Below, in pieces: positions 17,587 through 26,125 of a stretch of DNA of 64,000 bases (its first letter is position 1; the number at the start of each line of letters is the position of its first letter). The notes below the pieces were generated by a model, which saw nothing but the letters and a program-made list of their open reading frames with translations, searched no databases and was not told the origin of the DNA. Position numbers and translations under genes: made by a program. Source of the DNA: Humibacillus sp. DSM 29435 (GTDB lineage: Bacteria; Actinomycetota; Actinomycetes; Actinomycetales; Dermatophilaceae). The stretch spans positions 248,001 through 312,000 of the forward strand of contig NZ_MAST01000034.1 of the NCBI RefSeq assembly GCF_001758225.1. Reading direction: 5' to 3'.

Positions 17587-18123
17587 TCAGCTGCCCCATT
17601 TCTGAGCGAGGGCTCGAATCACCTTCGCGTTGCGGTTGGTGGCCACGCCCATGGCCTTCTCGACCCACGCGTTGGAGCGCTTGGCCTCGTGGTACGGCTT
17701 GTCGTAGAGCAGGTGCACAGAGCGGCCCCTGACGACGAGGCGCTCCCCGTCGGGCGGGTCGGCCTCGATCGTGCCGGTGGCGCCAGCCGTCGGCGTCGCC
17801 TTCAGGAGGCTGACGTAGTGCCCCCCGCTCGGTGGGTCGGTCGACGAGATGATCTCGACGTCGGCCGCCAGGGCGGCCAGCTCGACCGGGGTCAGCGCCA
17901 CGACGGGAACCTCGAAGCCCCGGTCGGCCTCGAGCACCTTCTCGACGGCCGCCTCGAGCTTGGCGCGTGAGCGCAGCCCAGAGGTGAGGCGCACGTTGCC
18001 GGTCTGGATGTGGGTCTCGACGTTCGCGTAACCGGCGTCGGTGAGGGTCTGGCGCAGCTCGGCCATCGGATAGCTCCGCCTACCGACGTTGACGGCACGA
18101 AGGAAGACGATCCAGGTGGCCAT
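17587..18123 (-). CDS. DUF1697 domain-containing protein
   Basis: This 178-aa protein matches the DUF1697 family from end to end. It starts WIVFLRAVNVGRRSYPMAELRQTL, continues with HIQTGNVRL, and has the C-terminal ATNRNAKVIRAL block. The biochemical role of the family is not established. It is a compact cytoplasmic domain found as a single gene in many soil bacteria. The ATG at 18123 (MATW) is preferred over an upstream GTG. It stands alone between the helicase and the UspA gene, 35 nt from the latter on the same strand, so read-through from that operon is possible. Confidence 0.88.
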   Translation of the reverse strand: MATWIVFLRAVNVGRRSYPMAELRQTLTDAGYANVETHIQTGNVRLTSGLRSRAKLEAAVEKVLEADRGFEVPVVALTPVELAALAADVEIISSTDPPSGGHYVSLLKATPTAGATGTIEADPPDGERLVVRGRSVHLLYDKPYHEAKRSNAWVEKAMGVATNRNAKVIRALAQKWGS

Positions 18124-18164
18124 CCCCACAGGCTAGCCAACCGGCGACGTGTGACCAGGAGGCG

Positions 18165-19061
18165 TCAGCCGGCGCGCGGGGCCGGCACCAGATAGACAGG
18201 GACCGGCGCCGACCGGAGGATCTTGGAGGCCCGGGAGCCGAGGAAGAGCCGAGCGGCCGGAGCCGACGAGCTCGGCCCCACGACGAGCAGGTCACCCTCG
18301 TTCCAGGGGACATTCCAGATCGCCTTGCCCCACGACAGGCCCTCCCCGACCACGAGGGAGGTGGCCAGCCGGTTGCCGAGGTCGGCATCCACCGCGCCCA
18401 CCTCGGCCTGGAGGGCAGCCTTCGTGCGGGTCACCCACTGCTCGACGACGAGGTCGTCGGCGGACTCGTCGACAGACCCGAAGAACCGCTTGGGCGGTCG
18501 CACGGCGAACGACACGGCGCGGACGTCTGCGCCGACGGTCTCGGCGAGGCCCACGCCCACGGTGGCCAGGTGCGCCCCACCCGTGGATCCCCCGAAGCCG
18601 ATGCTGACCCGGCGGATGCGTGCGGTCGGGCCGGAACGGAACCCACGCGGGGCGAGGAGCACCGGCAGGGGCGCGGCGTGCACGAGCCGGTCGGTGACGC
18701 TGCCGAGCGAGATGCGGCCGAGGGAGCCCTTGCTCGACGATCCGAGCACCAGTGCCGACGCGCCGGTTTCGACGCAGAGCTGGAGCAGCCCTCCCGGGAT
18801 GGATGTCGCCTGGCGCACCTCGTAGGTCGCCTCGATGTCCTTCGGGAGGCTCGCTCTGGCCTGGTCGAGAACCGAGTGGCCCCAGTCGGTGAGCGGCCCG
18901 AGGTAGTCGCCGTCGACGAAGTCTGGCACCCCCGCTGCCTGCGGGGTGGCGACGACGACAGCGACCACGAGCGGCTCACCAGTGGACCGCGACATCACGC
19001 TGGCCAGCTCGAGGGCCGACGTGCCGCTGTCCTGCGCGGTGTAGGCGACGACGATCGTCAT
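18165..19061 (-). CDS. tandem universal stress protein (UspA family)
   Basis: This 298-aa protein consists of two Usp domains. The first carries the ATP-binding glycine pattern GSSSKGSLGRISLGS (residues 107-121), while the second (VVGPSSSAPAARLFLGSRAS) has a looser form. Tandem Usps of this kind bind ATP and modulate stress or transport proteins. The gene starts four nt after the stop of the amino-acid permease, whose own C-terminal region looks Usp-like. The pair is therefore very likely co-expressed, and the Usp may regulate the transporter. Confidence 0.9.
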   Translation of the reverse strand: MTIVVAYTAQDSGTSALELASVMSRSTGEPLVVAVVVATPQAAGVPDFVDGDYLGPLTDWGHSVLDQARASLPKDIEATYEVRQATSIPGGLLQLCVETGASALVLGSSSKGSLGRISLGSVTDRLVHAAPLPVLLAPRGFRSGPTARIRRVSIGFGGSTGGAHLATVGVGLAETVGADVRAVSFAVRPPKRFFGSVDESADDLVVEQWVTRTKAALQAEVGAVDADLGNRLATSLVVGEGLSWGKAIWNVPWNEGDLLVVGPSSSAPAARLFLGSRASKILRSAPVPVYLVPAPRAG

Positions 19062-19064
19062 GGG

Positions 19065-20882
19065 TCAGACCGGCGCCACGAGCGAGGCCGCTTCGACGTG
19101 CGTCACCGGCACCCCCAGCTCAGCCGCCCGGTCGACGACCTCGAACCGCTGCCACACCGAATCCGACGCCGGGAGCGTCACGACGACGATCTGGTCGGGA
19201 CGGAACTCCTGAACGGCCTTCTGCAGAGCCCGAATGGGGCGGTAGTCGCCCAGAGCGCCGGTGGCGTCGAGCTGGTGGGCCGACAGTGTCTCGAGGGTCC
19301 GGTCCAACCGCTCCTGCGCAGCCGCGACCGTCGCGTCATGCACCGACACGGCGCCGTGCGTCCACGCGGTGCCGGTCTCGACAGCACTGGCCGGTACACA
19401 GACGAAGTACGTCGCCTTGCCACTGGCGTCGATCCGGTCCAGCTCGCTGATGAGCTCGTCAGCCTCCAGGGTCTGGTTGGCCAGCACGAGCACGCGACGC
19501 GCGTCGCCGGTCGGTTCGACCTCGGCCCTGATCGGCAGCCGAGCGATGCGGCGCTTGTTGATGAAGAAGAGGATGAGCACCACGCCGAACGACAGAAGGC
19601 TCAGAACCAGCTGGATCCGCACGTCGGCGGTCAGCCCCATCTGAACCAGCACCAGGATGATGCCCAGGGCCGTCGCCGCCGAGAGGCCGGGGAACCACCA
19701 CATCTTCACCTTGATCGTCGACTCGTCGGTTCGATATCGCAGGATGATCTGCGAGATGGCGATGAGCAGGTAGACGAACAGGATGATGGCACCAGAGGAG
19801 TTCAGCAGGAACGAGAACACCGTGTCGGGCGAGATGGCGGCCATGATCACGGCGAGGAAGCCGACGACCGACGAGGCGAGGATGGCGACCACCGGCACGC
19901 CGCGCGAGTTGACCGACACCATCGATGCGGGGGCCTCGCGACGAGCCGCCAGCACGAACAGCATGCGAGACGCGGTGTAGAGGCCGGAGTTGAGACACGA
20001 GAGCACCGCGGTGAGCACGACGGCGTTCATCACGTCGTCGGCGTAGGGGATACCCATCTGCTTGAACGCCGCGACGTACGGCGAGACGGCCAGGTCGGGC
20101 GAGTTCCACGGCAGGATGACCGACAGCAGGAAGATCGAGCCGACGAAGAAGATCGCGATGCGGGTGATCACCGAGTTGGCGGCCTTCGACACGGCCCGCT
20201 CGGGGTCGTCGGACTCGGCCGCGGCGATGGTGGCGATCTCGGCGCCGACCATCGAGAAGATGACTGTGACCACCCCTGCCGTGATGGCCGCACCCCCGTT
20301 CGGGAAGAAGCCGCCCTGCTGCGTGAGGTTGCTGAAGTCTCTGGTGGCGTTGGGCCAGATGCCGAAGACGAAGAGCCCGCCACAGATCAGGAAGATGATG
20401 ATCGCGCCGACCTTGATGCCCGCGAACCAGAACTCGAACTCGCCGAACGAGCTCACCGAGATGAGGTTGGTACCGGTCATGAGGAGCATCAGGAAGAGGC
20501 TGAGAAGCCAGGTCGGCACGTCGGGGAGCCAGAAGTTGGCGACCTTCGCCCCGGCCACCGCCTCGAAGCCGACGACGATGACCCAGAAGTACCAGTACAG
20601 CCAACCGACGGAGAAGCCGGCCCAGTCACCGAGCGCCTTGCGCGAGTAGTCGGCGAAGGAGCCGGTCGAGGGTTGTGCCACCGCCATCTCGGCGAGCATG
20701 CGCATGACCATGATGATGAGCACGCCACACAAGGCGTAGGTGATGAACGCGCCCGGCCCGGTGTCGTGGATGACCGTGCCCGACCCGACGAACAGGCCGG
20801 CGCCGATCACGCCACCCATGGCGATCATCGTCAGCTGACGTTGGTTGAGAGCCTTCTTCAGCTCGGGGCCACCGCCGGACAC
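19065..20882 (-). CDS. APC-family amino-acid permease (GABA permease-like) with C-terminal Usp-like domain
   Basis: This 605-aa transporter begins with ALNQRQLTMIAMGGVIGAGLFVGSG, the substrate-binding first helix of the amino-acid transporter (AAT) branch of the APC superfamily that includes GabP. About twelve hydrophobic segments follow up to residue 455 or so. The last 145 residues are soluble, with alternating beta/alpha segments (RRVLVLANQTLEADELI, QIVVVTLPASDSVWQRF) resembling a universal-stress-protein fold. It would import a small amino acid, plausibly GABA or a relative in view of the gabT/gabD genes nearby, by proton symport. The start is a GTG with GGGGAGG upstream. It is followed after four nt by the UspA gene. 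Confidence 0.88.
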   Translation of the reverse strand: MSGGGPELKKALNQRQLTMIAMGGVIGAGLFVGSGTVIHDTGPGAFITYALCGVLIIMVMRMLAEMAVAQPSTGSFADYSRKALGDWAGFSVGWLYWYFWVIVVGFEAVAGAKVANFWLPDVPTWLLSLFLMLLMTGTNLISVSSFGEFEFWFAGIKVGAIIIFLICGGLFVFGIWPNATRDFSNLTQQGGFFPNGGAAITAGVVTVIFSMVGAEIATIAAAESDDPERAVSKAANSVITRIAIFFVGSIFLLSVILPWNSPDLAVSPYVAAFKQMGIPYADDVMNAVVLTAVLSCLNSGLYTASRMLFVLAARREAPASMVSVNSRGVPVVAILASSVVGFLAVIMAAISPDTVFSFLLNSSGAIILFVYLLIAISQIILRYRTDESTIKVKMWWFPGLSAATALGIILVLVQMGLTADVRIQLVLSLLSFGVVLILFFINKRRIARLPIRAEVEPTGDARRVLVLANQTLEADELISELDRIDASGKATYFVCVPASAVETGTAWTHGAVSVHDATVAAAQERLDRTLETLSAHQLDATGALGDYRPIRALQKAVQEFRPDQIVVVTLPASDSVWQRFEVVDRAAELGVPVTHVEAASLVAPV

Positions 20883-21236
20883 CTCAGGCCTCCCCGCACA
20901 CGAGGAACAAATGGTGAAGTGGAGCTGAACGAGACATGAGGATGCCCTCTCGGTCGGTCCGACGCGGCGGCACTGCCCACGACGCTTCGCTCAAAGTAAC
21001 GACGGTCGGGTGATCTGTCTACGGCATCGAGCCCGGTCGGTAAGTGTCGGCTTTTGTGACGTATCGCCACCAGCGCTGCTGTGACCACTGGCGTTGTAGC
21101 CGGTGGAGCCACGTCGCGTCGAGCAGGTGGGCGGTGGCACGGCAGGGTCGGGCAGGGTCGGGCAGGGTCGGGCAGGGTCGGGCAGGGTCAGGTGGGGTCA
21201 GGTGGGGTCAGGTGGGGTCGGGTGGGGTCGGGCAGG
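20883..21236. other. intergenic region with no gene; divergent promoters and a 10-bp repeat array
   Basis: The left 250 bp upstream of the permease show no convincing ORF. The right 100 bp are occupied by the tandem array described next. Promoters for the leftward permease and the rightward thioesterase must lie here, but no clear -35/-10 pair stands out. Confidence 0.6.
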
Positions 21237-21240
21237 ATGG
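21141..21240 (+). repeat. ten 10-bp tandem repeats running into the thioesterase start codon
   Basis: Ten units of ten bases follow one another: GGCAGGGTCG four times, GGCAGGGTCA, GGTGGGGTCA twice, GGTGGGGTCG twice, then GGCAGGATGG. The last unit contains the ATG at 21237. The array is purine-rich on the coding strand and supplies the only Shine-Dalgarno-like sequence. Gain or loss of units would alter leader length by one helical turn each. Confidence 0.9.
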
Positions 21241-21731
21241 GCGAGGTGACGAACGGCCCAGCGGCATCCGACCCAGGCGAGCTGAGGCTCGGCGACTTTC
21301 CCGTGCAGCGACCGGTCACGACTCGCTGGTCCGACAACGACATGTACGGCCACCTCAACAACGCGGTCTACTACGAGCTGTTCGACTCGGCCATCAACGG
21401 CTGGCAGGCCGAGCACGTCGCCATCGACCCCCTCACCGACCCGACGCAGGGGGTCGTCGCAGAGTCGGGTTGCACCTTCTTCGCCGAGGTCGCCTTTCCG
21501 GCTCCCCTGGTCGTGGGGCTTCGGGTGGTGCGGCTGGGTTCGAGCAGTGCCACGTACCAGCTCGGGCTCTTCCTCGACCCCGAGCGCAGCGCGGAGGTGG
21601 ACCCCGACCTCAAGGCGCTGGGGCACTGGGTGCACGTGGAGATCAGCGCAACCACCCGCCGCCCCCACCCGCTGCCCGATCGACTGCGCACGCTGCTGGA
21701 ATCTGCGGTCGTGGAGGGGGACTCACGATGA
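21237..21731 (+). CDS. acyl-CoA thioesterase, hot-dog fold
   Basis: This 164-aa 4-hydroxybenzoyl-CoA-thioesterase-type protein has TTRWSDNDMYGHLNNAVYYELFDSAI, which contains the catalytic Asp and the conserved H-x-N-N. It should hydrolyse an acyl-CoA. The start ATG lies in the last unit of a 10-bp repeat array; a GTG at 21246 is an alternative. The stop overlaps the start of the next gene (ATGA), so the two are coupled. Upstream in-frame extension through the repeats gives Gly/Arg-rich sequence and is not credible. Confidence 0.88.
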   Translation: MGEVTNGPAASDPGELRLGDFPVQRPVTTRWSDNDMYGHLNNAVYYELFDSAINGWQAEHVAIDPLTDPTQGVVAESGCTFFAEVAFPAPLVVGLRVVRLGSSSATYQLGLFLDPERSAEVDPDLKALGHWVHVEISATTRRPHPLPDRLRTLLESAVVEGDSR

Positions 21732-22216
21732 CTGACCACCCCGAGGAGTCGTGGGAGGCCTGGGTCGGGCGGGTCGCCGGGCAGCTCGAAGCGCTGGCCG
21801 GCGACGGCTTCGCCACGTTTGCGGCTCACCCCGCAGCACCCGTCGGTGACCACGGTGGTGCTCACCCCCGCAGACGCTGGCGCAGGGGCCGGCCCGCTCG
21901 GATGCCGTCCACCCCCCGACCGTCGACGGTCGCCGCCCCACCGATGGCGGAGGTGCTGCTGCAGGTACGACTGCTCGAGGGGTGGCTTGCGCTCGAGTGC
22001 ATCGGTGACACCGAGTTCGAGGGGCTCAGCGACCTCTCGGTCGCGCAGCAGGGCCGGCTCGTCACCCTGGGCTGGGAGCAGGACGACCACGAACCGACGT
22101 TCAGCAAGACCTACTCGCGGGCCGAGTCAGGGGTGGCGGCCGACCTGCTCGCGCGCAGCCTCCGCGAGGTTCTCGGGGCCGACTGGCCCAGCCAGGTCGA
22201 CACGCGTCACGGCTGA
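21728..22216 (+). CDS. hypothetical protein, possibly YbjN/TY-Chap-like
   Basis: This 162-aa protein has an N-terminal amphipathic helix (ESWEAWVGRVAGQLEAL), a basic Pro/Arg-rich linker near residues 45-70, and a C-terminal alpha/beta domain. In that domain the order beta-LLEGWLALECIGD, helix-VAQQGRLVTLGWEQ, TYSRAESGVAADLLARSL resembles YbjN or TY-Chap-type folds. I cannot assign it firmly. Its start overlaps the thioesterase stop, which suggests a linked role. The linker has a base pattern typical of drifted coding sequence. Confidence 0.65.
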   Translation: MTDHPEESWEAWVGRVAGQLEALAGDGFATFAAHPAAPVGDHGGAHPRRRWRRGRPARMPSTPRPSTVAAPPMAEVLLQVRLLEGWLALECIGDTEFEGLSDLSVAQQGRLVTLGWEQDDHEPTFSKTYSRAESGVAADLLARSLREVLGADWPSQVDTRHG

Positions 22217-22225
22217 GGCGGCCGG

Positions 22226-23086
22226 TCACCAGTGCGAGGCGGTGGCCTTCGACTGCCGGCCGCGAGCGCGAGCGAACTCGGCACCGGCTCGGTTCATGCC
22301 GGCGCGGTACAGCGGCCGTGCGAATCGCTTGATACGCCAGATGATCTGGCCTTCTGGGTCGGTCAGGATCAGGTCTCGTCGGGCGTCGATGCCGTGGATG
22401 ACCGTCGACGCGACCCGGTCGGCCGTGCGGCGCGAGCGGGTGACCATCGCCGCGCCCGCCTGCTCCACCTCGGCGTCGGCACCCCGGAAGGAGTCGGTCA
22501 GGTTGGTTCGGAAGAACGACGGGCAGACCACCGAAACGGAGATACCGTGCGGGCGCAGCTCGTGCAGCAGGGTCTCGCTGAGCGCCACGACCCCTGCCTT
22601 GACGGAGTTGTAGGCCGACATCCCGGGAGCATGGACAAGACCGGCCAGCGACGCGGTGTTGACGATGTGGCCACTGCCCTGTTCTTTGAACAGCGGCGTG
22701 AACGTTCGACATCCGCGCACCACGCCCAGCAGGTTGATGTCGACGATCCACTGCCACTCCTCCATCGTGGCCATGTCGATGCGCCCGGCGGCGGCTACCC
22801 CGGCGTTGTTGACGAGCAGGTCGAGCCCACCCATCGACGCCAGCACGTGCTCGAGTGCCGCGCTCCAGGCGTCGTCGCTGCGCACGTCGAGCGGCAGGTA
22901 GTCGATGCGGGGCGGGAGGGTGGCCGGTCGGTCGGCACTGATGTCGGTGGCGAGCACCTGCTCGCCCCTGACGCCGAAGGCCGTGACCAACGCCAACCCC
23001 AGCCCGGATGCCGCGCCGGTGACCAGCACGCGGCGCGGCTTTTGAGGGCGTGGGCGTCGGCGTGAGCGGAGCGACGGGAGCGACAT
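22226..23086 (-). CDS. SDR family oxidoreductase
   Basis: This classical short-chain dehydrogenase of 286 aa has the cofactor motif TGAASGLG, the NNAGV segment and the catalytic S-Y-K set (NTASLAGLV ... YNSVKAG). After the Rossmann domain, a C-terminal arm of about 60 residues is basic, with IIWRIKRFARPLYRAGMNR, similar to membrane-leaning SDRs of actinobacteria. The substrate is unknown, and family members reduce or oxidise alcohols and ketones, often lipids. The start could also be 23113. The gene is convergent with the thioesterase pair and divergent from the large BTAD regulator. Confidence 0.9.
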   Translation of the reverse strand: MSLPSLRSRRRPRPQKPRRVLVTGAASGLGLALVTAFGVRGEQVLATDISADRPATLPPRIDYLPLDVRSDDAWSAALEHVLASMGGLDLLVNNAGVAAAGRIDMATMEEWQWIVDINLLGVVRGCRTFTPLFKEQGSGHIVNTASLAGLVHAPGMSAYNSVKAGVVALSETLLHELRPHGISVSVVCPSFFRTNLTDSFRGADAEVEQAGAAMVTRSRRTADRVASTVIHGIDARRDLILTDPEGQIIWRIKRFARPLYRAGMNRAGAEFARARGRQSKATASHW

Positions 23087-23299
23087 ACGGGCGACCCTAG
23101 TCGCGCCGTTCATGAGCGTCTTGGGCCCTGATGGGCCCGTCCGGGTGCCCGAACCGGTTACTACCTGGTATCAACCCTGCCTTTGGTAAAAGATTGGTAC
23201 GGAAACCGCACATCACGGGACGTCTCGGGCACCCGCCGCCGATACTGGTCACAGCCGGATCCCCATGCTTGAGACGATCCGGGCGGGGAGGCGAAGGCG

Positions 23300-26125
23300 G
23301 TGTCAGATCGATGGCGGGTGCTGCCGAGGCACCGCCTGGTGCGCTGCCTCGAGGACGCGTTACCGACCGGTGTCGCGCTCATCGTGGCTCCGTTGGGCAG
23401 CGGTAAGACCACTCTCCTCGAGCAGTGGTCCGGCCGCTCAACGCGACCGGTGCACTGGGTCGACACGTCCGGCCCCATCGACCTACACCCCCTCACCGTG
23501 GCGATCAGCACTTCGACCGGTCCGCCGGGGTCGATCACGGTGGTCATCGATGACGCGCACGGCATCGCATCGCACGACATGGAGGTGGTCGAGCACTTCA
23601 TCGAACGATCGACGCCGCACGCCACCATCCTCATCGCCTCACGCACGATGCCCGCCTTCAACCTCGCGCACCGCGAGTTCCCGACACCGGTGCTCATCAC
23701 AGGCGAGGCACTGCGCTTTCGTCCGCGCGAGGTCGCCGCCCTCTTCCGAGACGTCTACGGGACCACCTTGGATCCGGCGGCTGCGGCGCAGCTCGCTCAC
23801 GACACCGACGGCTGGGCCGCGGCCCTGCACCTGCACCACCTCGGCCTGGGCTCTCGAACCGGCCGGCCGGGTTCTGCAACCGCGGCTCGTACGACGAACG
23901 ACCAGTACCTGCAGGACTACCTCTCTCGCGAGGTTCTACGCCCCCTGCCGCCGCCACTCGTCGAATTTCTCCGGCTCACAAGCGTGTTCGACACCGTGAC
24001 CCCGGGGCGGTGCGACGAGCTGTTGGGGTGGACCGGGTCGCGCAAGGTGCTGATGGAGCTGACCCGCCGTGAGGGGCTGGTCCGTCGCGACCCGTTCGAC
24101 CCCGACTGCTTCCACTACAACCGGGTCCTGCGCGACCATCTCCGCATTCAACTGCGCGAGCAGCTCGGCGCCGAGACCGTTCGCACGGTGCGCGCCTTGG
24201 CCATCGACGTGCTCGTGCGGGCCCAAGCGCCGGGCGAGGAAGCGACCGCGCGAGCCCGGGCGGCCGACTGGCCGGGCCTGTCGAGCCTGCTGCGAGTCCA
24301 CGGCGCACTGCTGACCCGACCGGACATGTCGACGTGGCTCGACCTGCTGCCTCCCGACGTTCGAGACCACGACCCCTGGTTCATGCTGGCGACGGCACGA
24401 CGGCTACTCGCCGACGGACGGCCCGAGGACTGCGAGAGGACCGCCCGTCAGGCGGCCTCGCAGATGGTGGACCGGGAAGGTGCCCGCCTCTGCGAAGACG
24501 TTGTGGCCGAGGCGCTTCGCTGGGCGGGAGGGGCAGCAGGTTCGGTCGACGACCCGCTTGCAGCCTGGGCGGCGGAACCGGAAGCGGCCCGGCTGCTCTC
24601 TGCGGTCATGGCGGTGCTGATCGACTCCGCCGACCCGGCCGAGGCGCTCGATGCCGTGCACGCGGACAGTCTCGCGCGGGGAGAGACGTGGATGGCGCGG
24701 ATCGCCCTGACGATCGGGCTGATCCGAGACGGGGCCGGCCAGGGCATCGACGCCGCTCTGCGAGTGGCTGCAGAGCGACGGGCTGTCGGTGACCCGGCCG
24801 GGGCCTTCCTGCTCGAGTGCGCCGTTGCCCTCACCGAGTTCCGCGCCGGGCACCCCGACCTCACGCTGCTCGAGAAGCTCACCGTTCGGGCCCGTGGGCT
24901 GGGGTCGGTCCCCGGCGTCGCCTGGCTCAGCTCCGGTCTGGCCCTCGCTGTCGCGAACGCCGACCTGCCCGAGGCCTCCGCCGCCGCCTCGTCGGCTGAG
25001 GCCTTGGCGCGCGCCTCCGGCGTCGCCGGAGCTCACGCGACGGCCTACGCGGCTCTGGCCATCGTCAAGCCCGGCAGTCGGACGGACCTGCTCGAACTGG
25101 CCCGAGAGCTCTCGGTGACCCCGGTTGGGCGAAGTGCTGGGCCTGGGCCGCGTGGTCATGTGCACGCAGGTGCCGGGCCGGTGGGCACCCACGGAAGCTC
25201 ACGGACGATCCGTCCTTGGGAGTGGCTCAGTGGGCCGGCCGAGCGTCTGCGCGCACCGCCTCCGGAGCCGAGCCCTACGGCGTCCGCCCTGGAGGTGAGC
25301 GTCCGCTGCCTGGGCTCGTTCGACCTCACCATCCACCAGGTCCAGGTCAACCTCGCCGAGGTACGTCCGGTCGCCCGGGGCGTGTTGCGCGCGCTGGCGA
25401 TCCGGGCCGGCACGCCCGTGCACCGGGACTGGCTCGTGGAGCAGTTCTGGCCGACGCTTCGCCCGGCGGCCGGCATCCACAACCTGCACGTCGCCATCTG
25501 CGCACTCCGCCGATCTCTGGAGCCGCACGCCCCCGGACGGTCCCACACGCTGCTGGCCCGGGGCGGGGACACCTACACCTTCGCTCGCAGCCTCAGCCTG
25601 GTGACAGACCTGCAGCGGGTGATGGCGCAGCTTCGGATCGCGCGAGAGCTCGGCCGCGATGGTGACCCTGCCGGCCAGGGCCGAGCCTTGTCCAGCGCTC
25701 TCGAGCTGTACACGGACGACGTGCTGCCCGACGACGGAGCGGCCGAGTGGGCGCTTCAGATCCGAGAACACGCCCGCCTCTCCGTAGCGCAGGCCGCCAT
25801 CCGGCTCTGTGCCCTCTGCCTGCGAGCCGGCAGCGCAGACGCCGCCATCGCCGCTGCCGAGCGCGCCGTGGCGCTGGACCGGTGGAACGACTCTGCGTGG
25901 CGCGCGCTCATCGCGGCCCACACCCGGGCCGACGACCCGGTGGCCACCGACCAGGTCCGACACTCCTACCATCTCCTTCTCGAGTCGATCCGAGGGGACG
26001 AGCATGATTCACGACGGGCTGTTGAGCGCACGACCGGCCATCTGATTCCCCTTGACCCCGGTCAGGAACGCTTGAAGAAGGCGAGCTCACCCACGGCCAG
26101 CCGACGGTTCGACGCGGCACCGTAG
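23300..26125 (+). CDS. MalT-like STAND ATPase regulator with C-terminal SARP/BTAD domain
   Basis: This 941-aa protein has an N-terminal NTPase with Walker A APLGSGKT (residues 29-36) and a Walker B-like VVIDDAHG segment. A winged-helix and helical repeat region similar to MalT/LuxR large regulators follows. From about residue 660 there is an OmpR-like DNA-binding domain (VRCLGSFDLTIH ... RDWLVEQFWPTLRP), and then a BTAD bundle of helical repeats. This is the layout of AfsR/SARP-related activators. The GTG start follows GGAGG. It is convergent with the last eCIS gene and overlaps it by 64 bp at the 3' ends. It is a candidate regulator of neighbouring accessory genes, but only by position. Confidence 0.88.
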   Translation: MSDRWRVLPRHRLVRCLEDALPTGVALIVAPLGSGKTTLLEQWSGRSTRPVHWVDTSGPIDLHPLTVAISTSTGPPGSITVVIDDAHGIASHDMEVVEHFIERSTPHATILIASRTMPAFNLAHREFPTPVLITGEALRFRPREVAALFRDVYGTTLDPAAAAQLAHDTDGWAAALHLHHLGLGSRTGRPGSATAARTTNDQYLQDYLSREVLRPLPPPLVEFLRLTSVFDTVTPGRCDELLGWTGSRKVLMELTRREGLVRRDPFDPDCFHYNRVLRDHLRIQLREQLGAETVRTVRALAIDVLVRAQAPGEEATARARAADWPGLSSLLRVHGALLTRPDMSTWLDLLPPDVRDHDPWFMLATARRLLADGRPEDCERTARQAASQMVDREGARLCEDVVAEALRWAGGAAGSVDDPLAAWAAEPEAARLLSAVMAVLIDSADPAEALDAVHADSLARGETWMARIALTIGLIRDGAGQGIDAALRVAAERRAVGDPAGAFLLECAVALTEFRAGHPDLTLLEKLTVRARGLGSVPGVAWLSSGLALAVANADLPEASAAASSAEALARASGVAGAHATAYAALAIVKPGSRTDLLELARELSVTPVGRSAGPGPRGHVHAGAGPVGTHGSSRTIRPWEWLSGPAERLRAPPPEPSPTASALEVSVRCLGSFDLTIHQVQVNLAEVRPVARGVLRALAIRAGTPVHRDWLVEQFWPTLRPAAGIHNLHVAICALRRSLEPHAPGRSHTLLARGGDTYTFARSLSLVTDLQRVMAQLRIARELGRDGDPAGQGRALSSALELYTDDVLPDDGAAEWALQIREHARLSVAQAAIRLCALCLRAGSADAAIAAAERAVALDRWNDSAWRALIAAHTRADDPVATDQVRHSYHLLLESIRGDEHDSRRAVERTTGHLIPLDPGQERLKKASSPTASRRFDAAP

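Noticed and set aside
18570-20939. 789-codon open frame on the plus strand opposite the permease and UspA genes
   Set aside because: It is Asp/Arg/Gly/His-rich nonsense typical of antisense frames in high-GC DNA. The opposite strand encodes clear transporter and Usp families.
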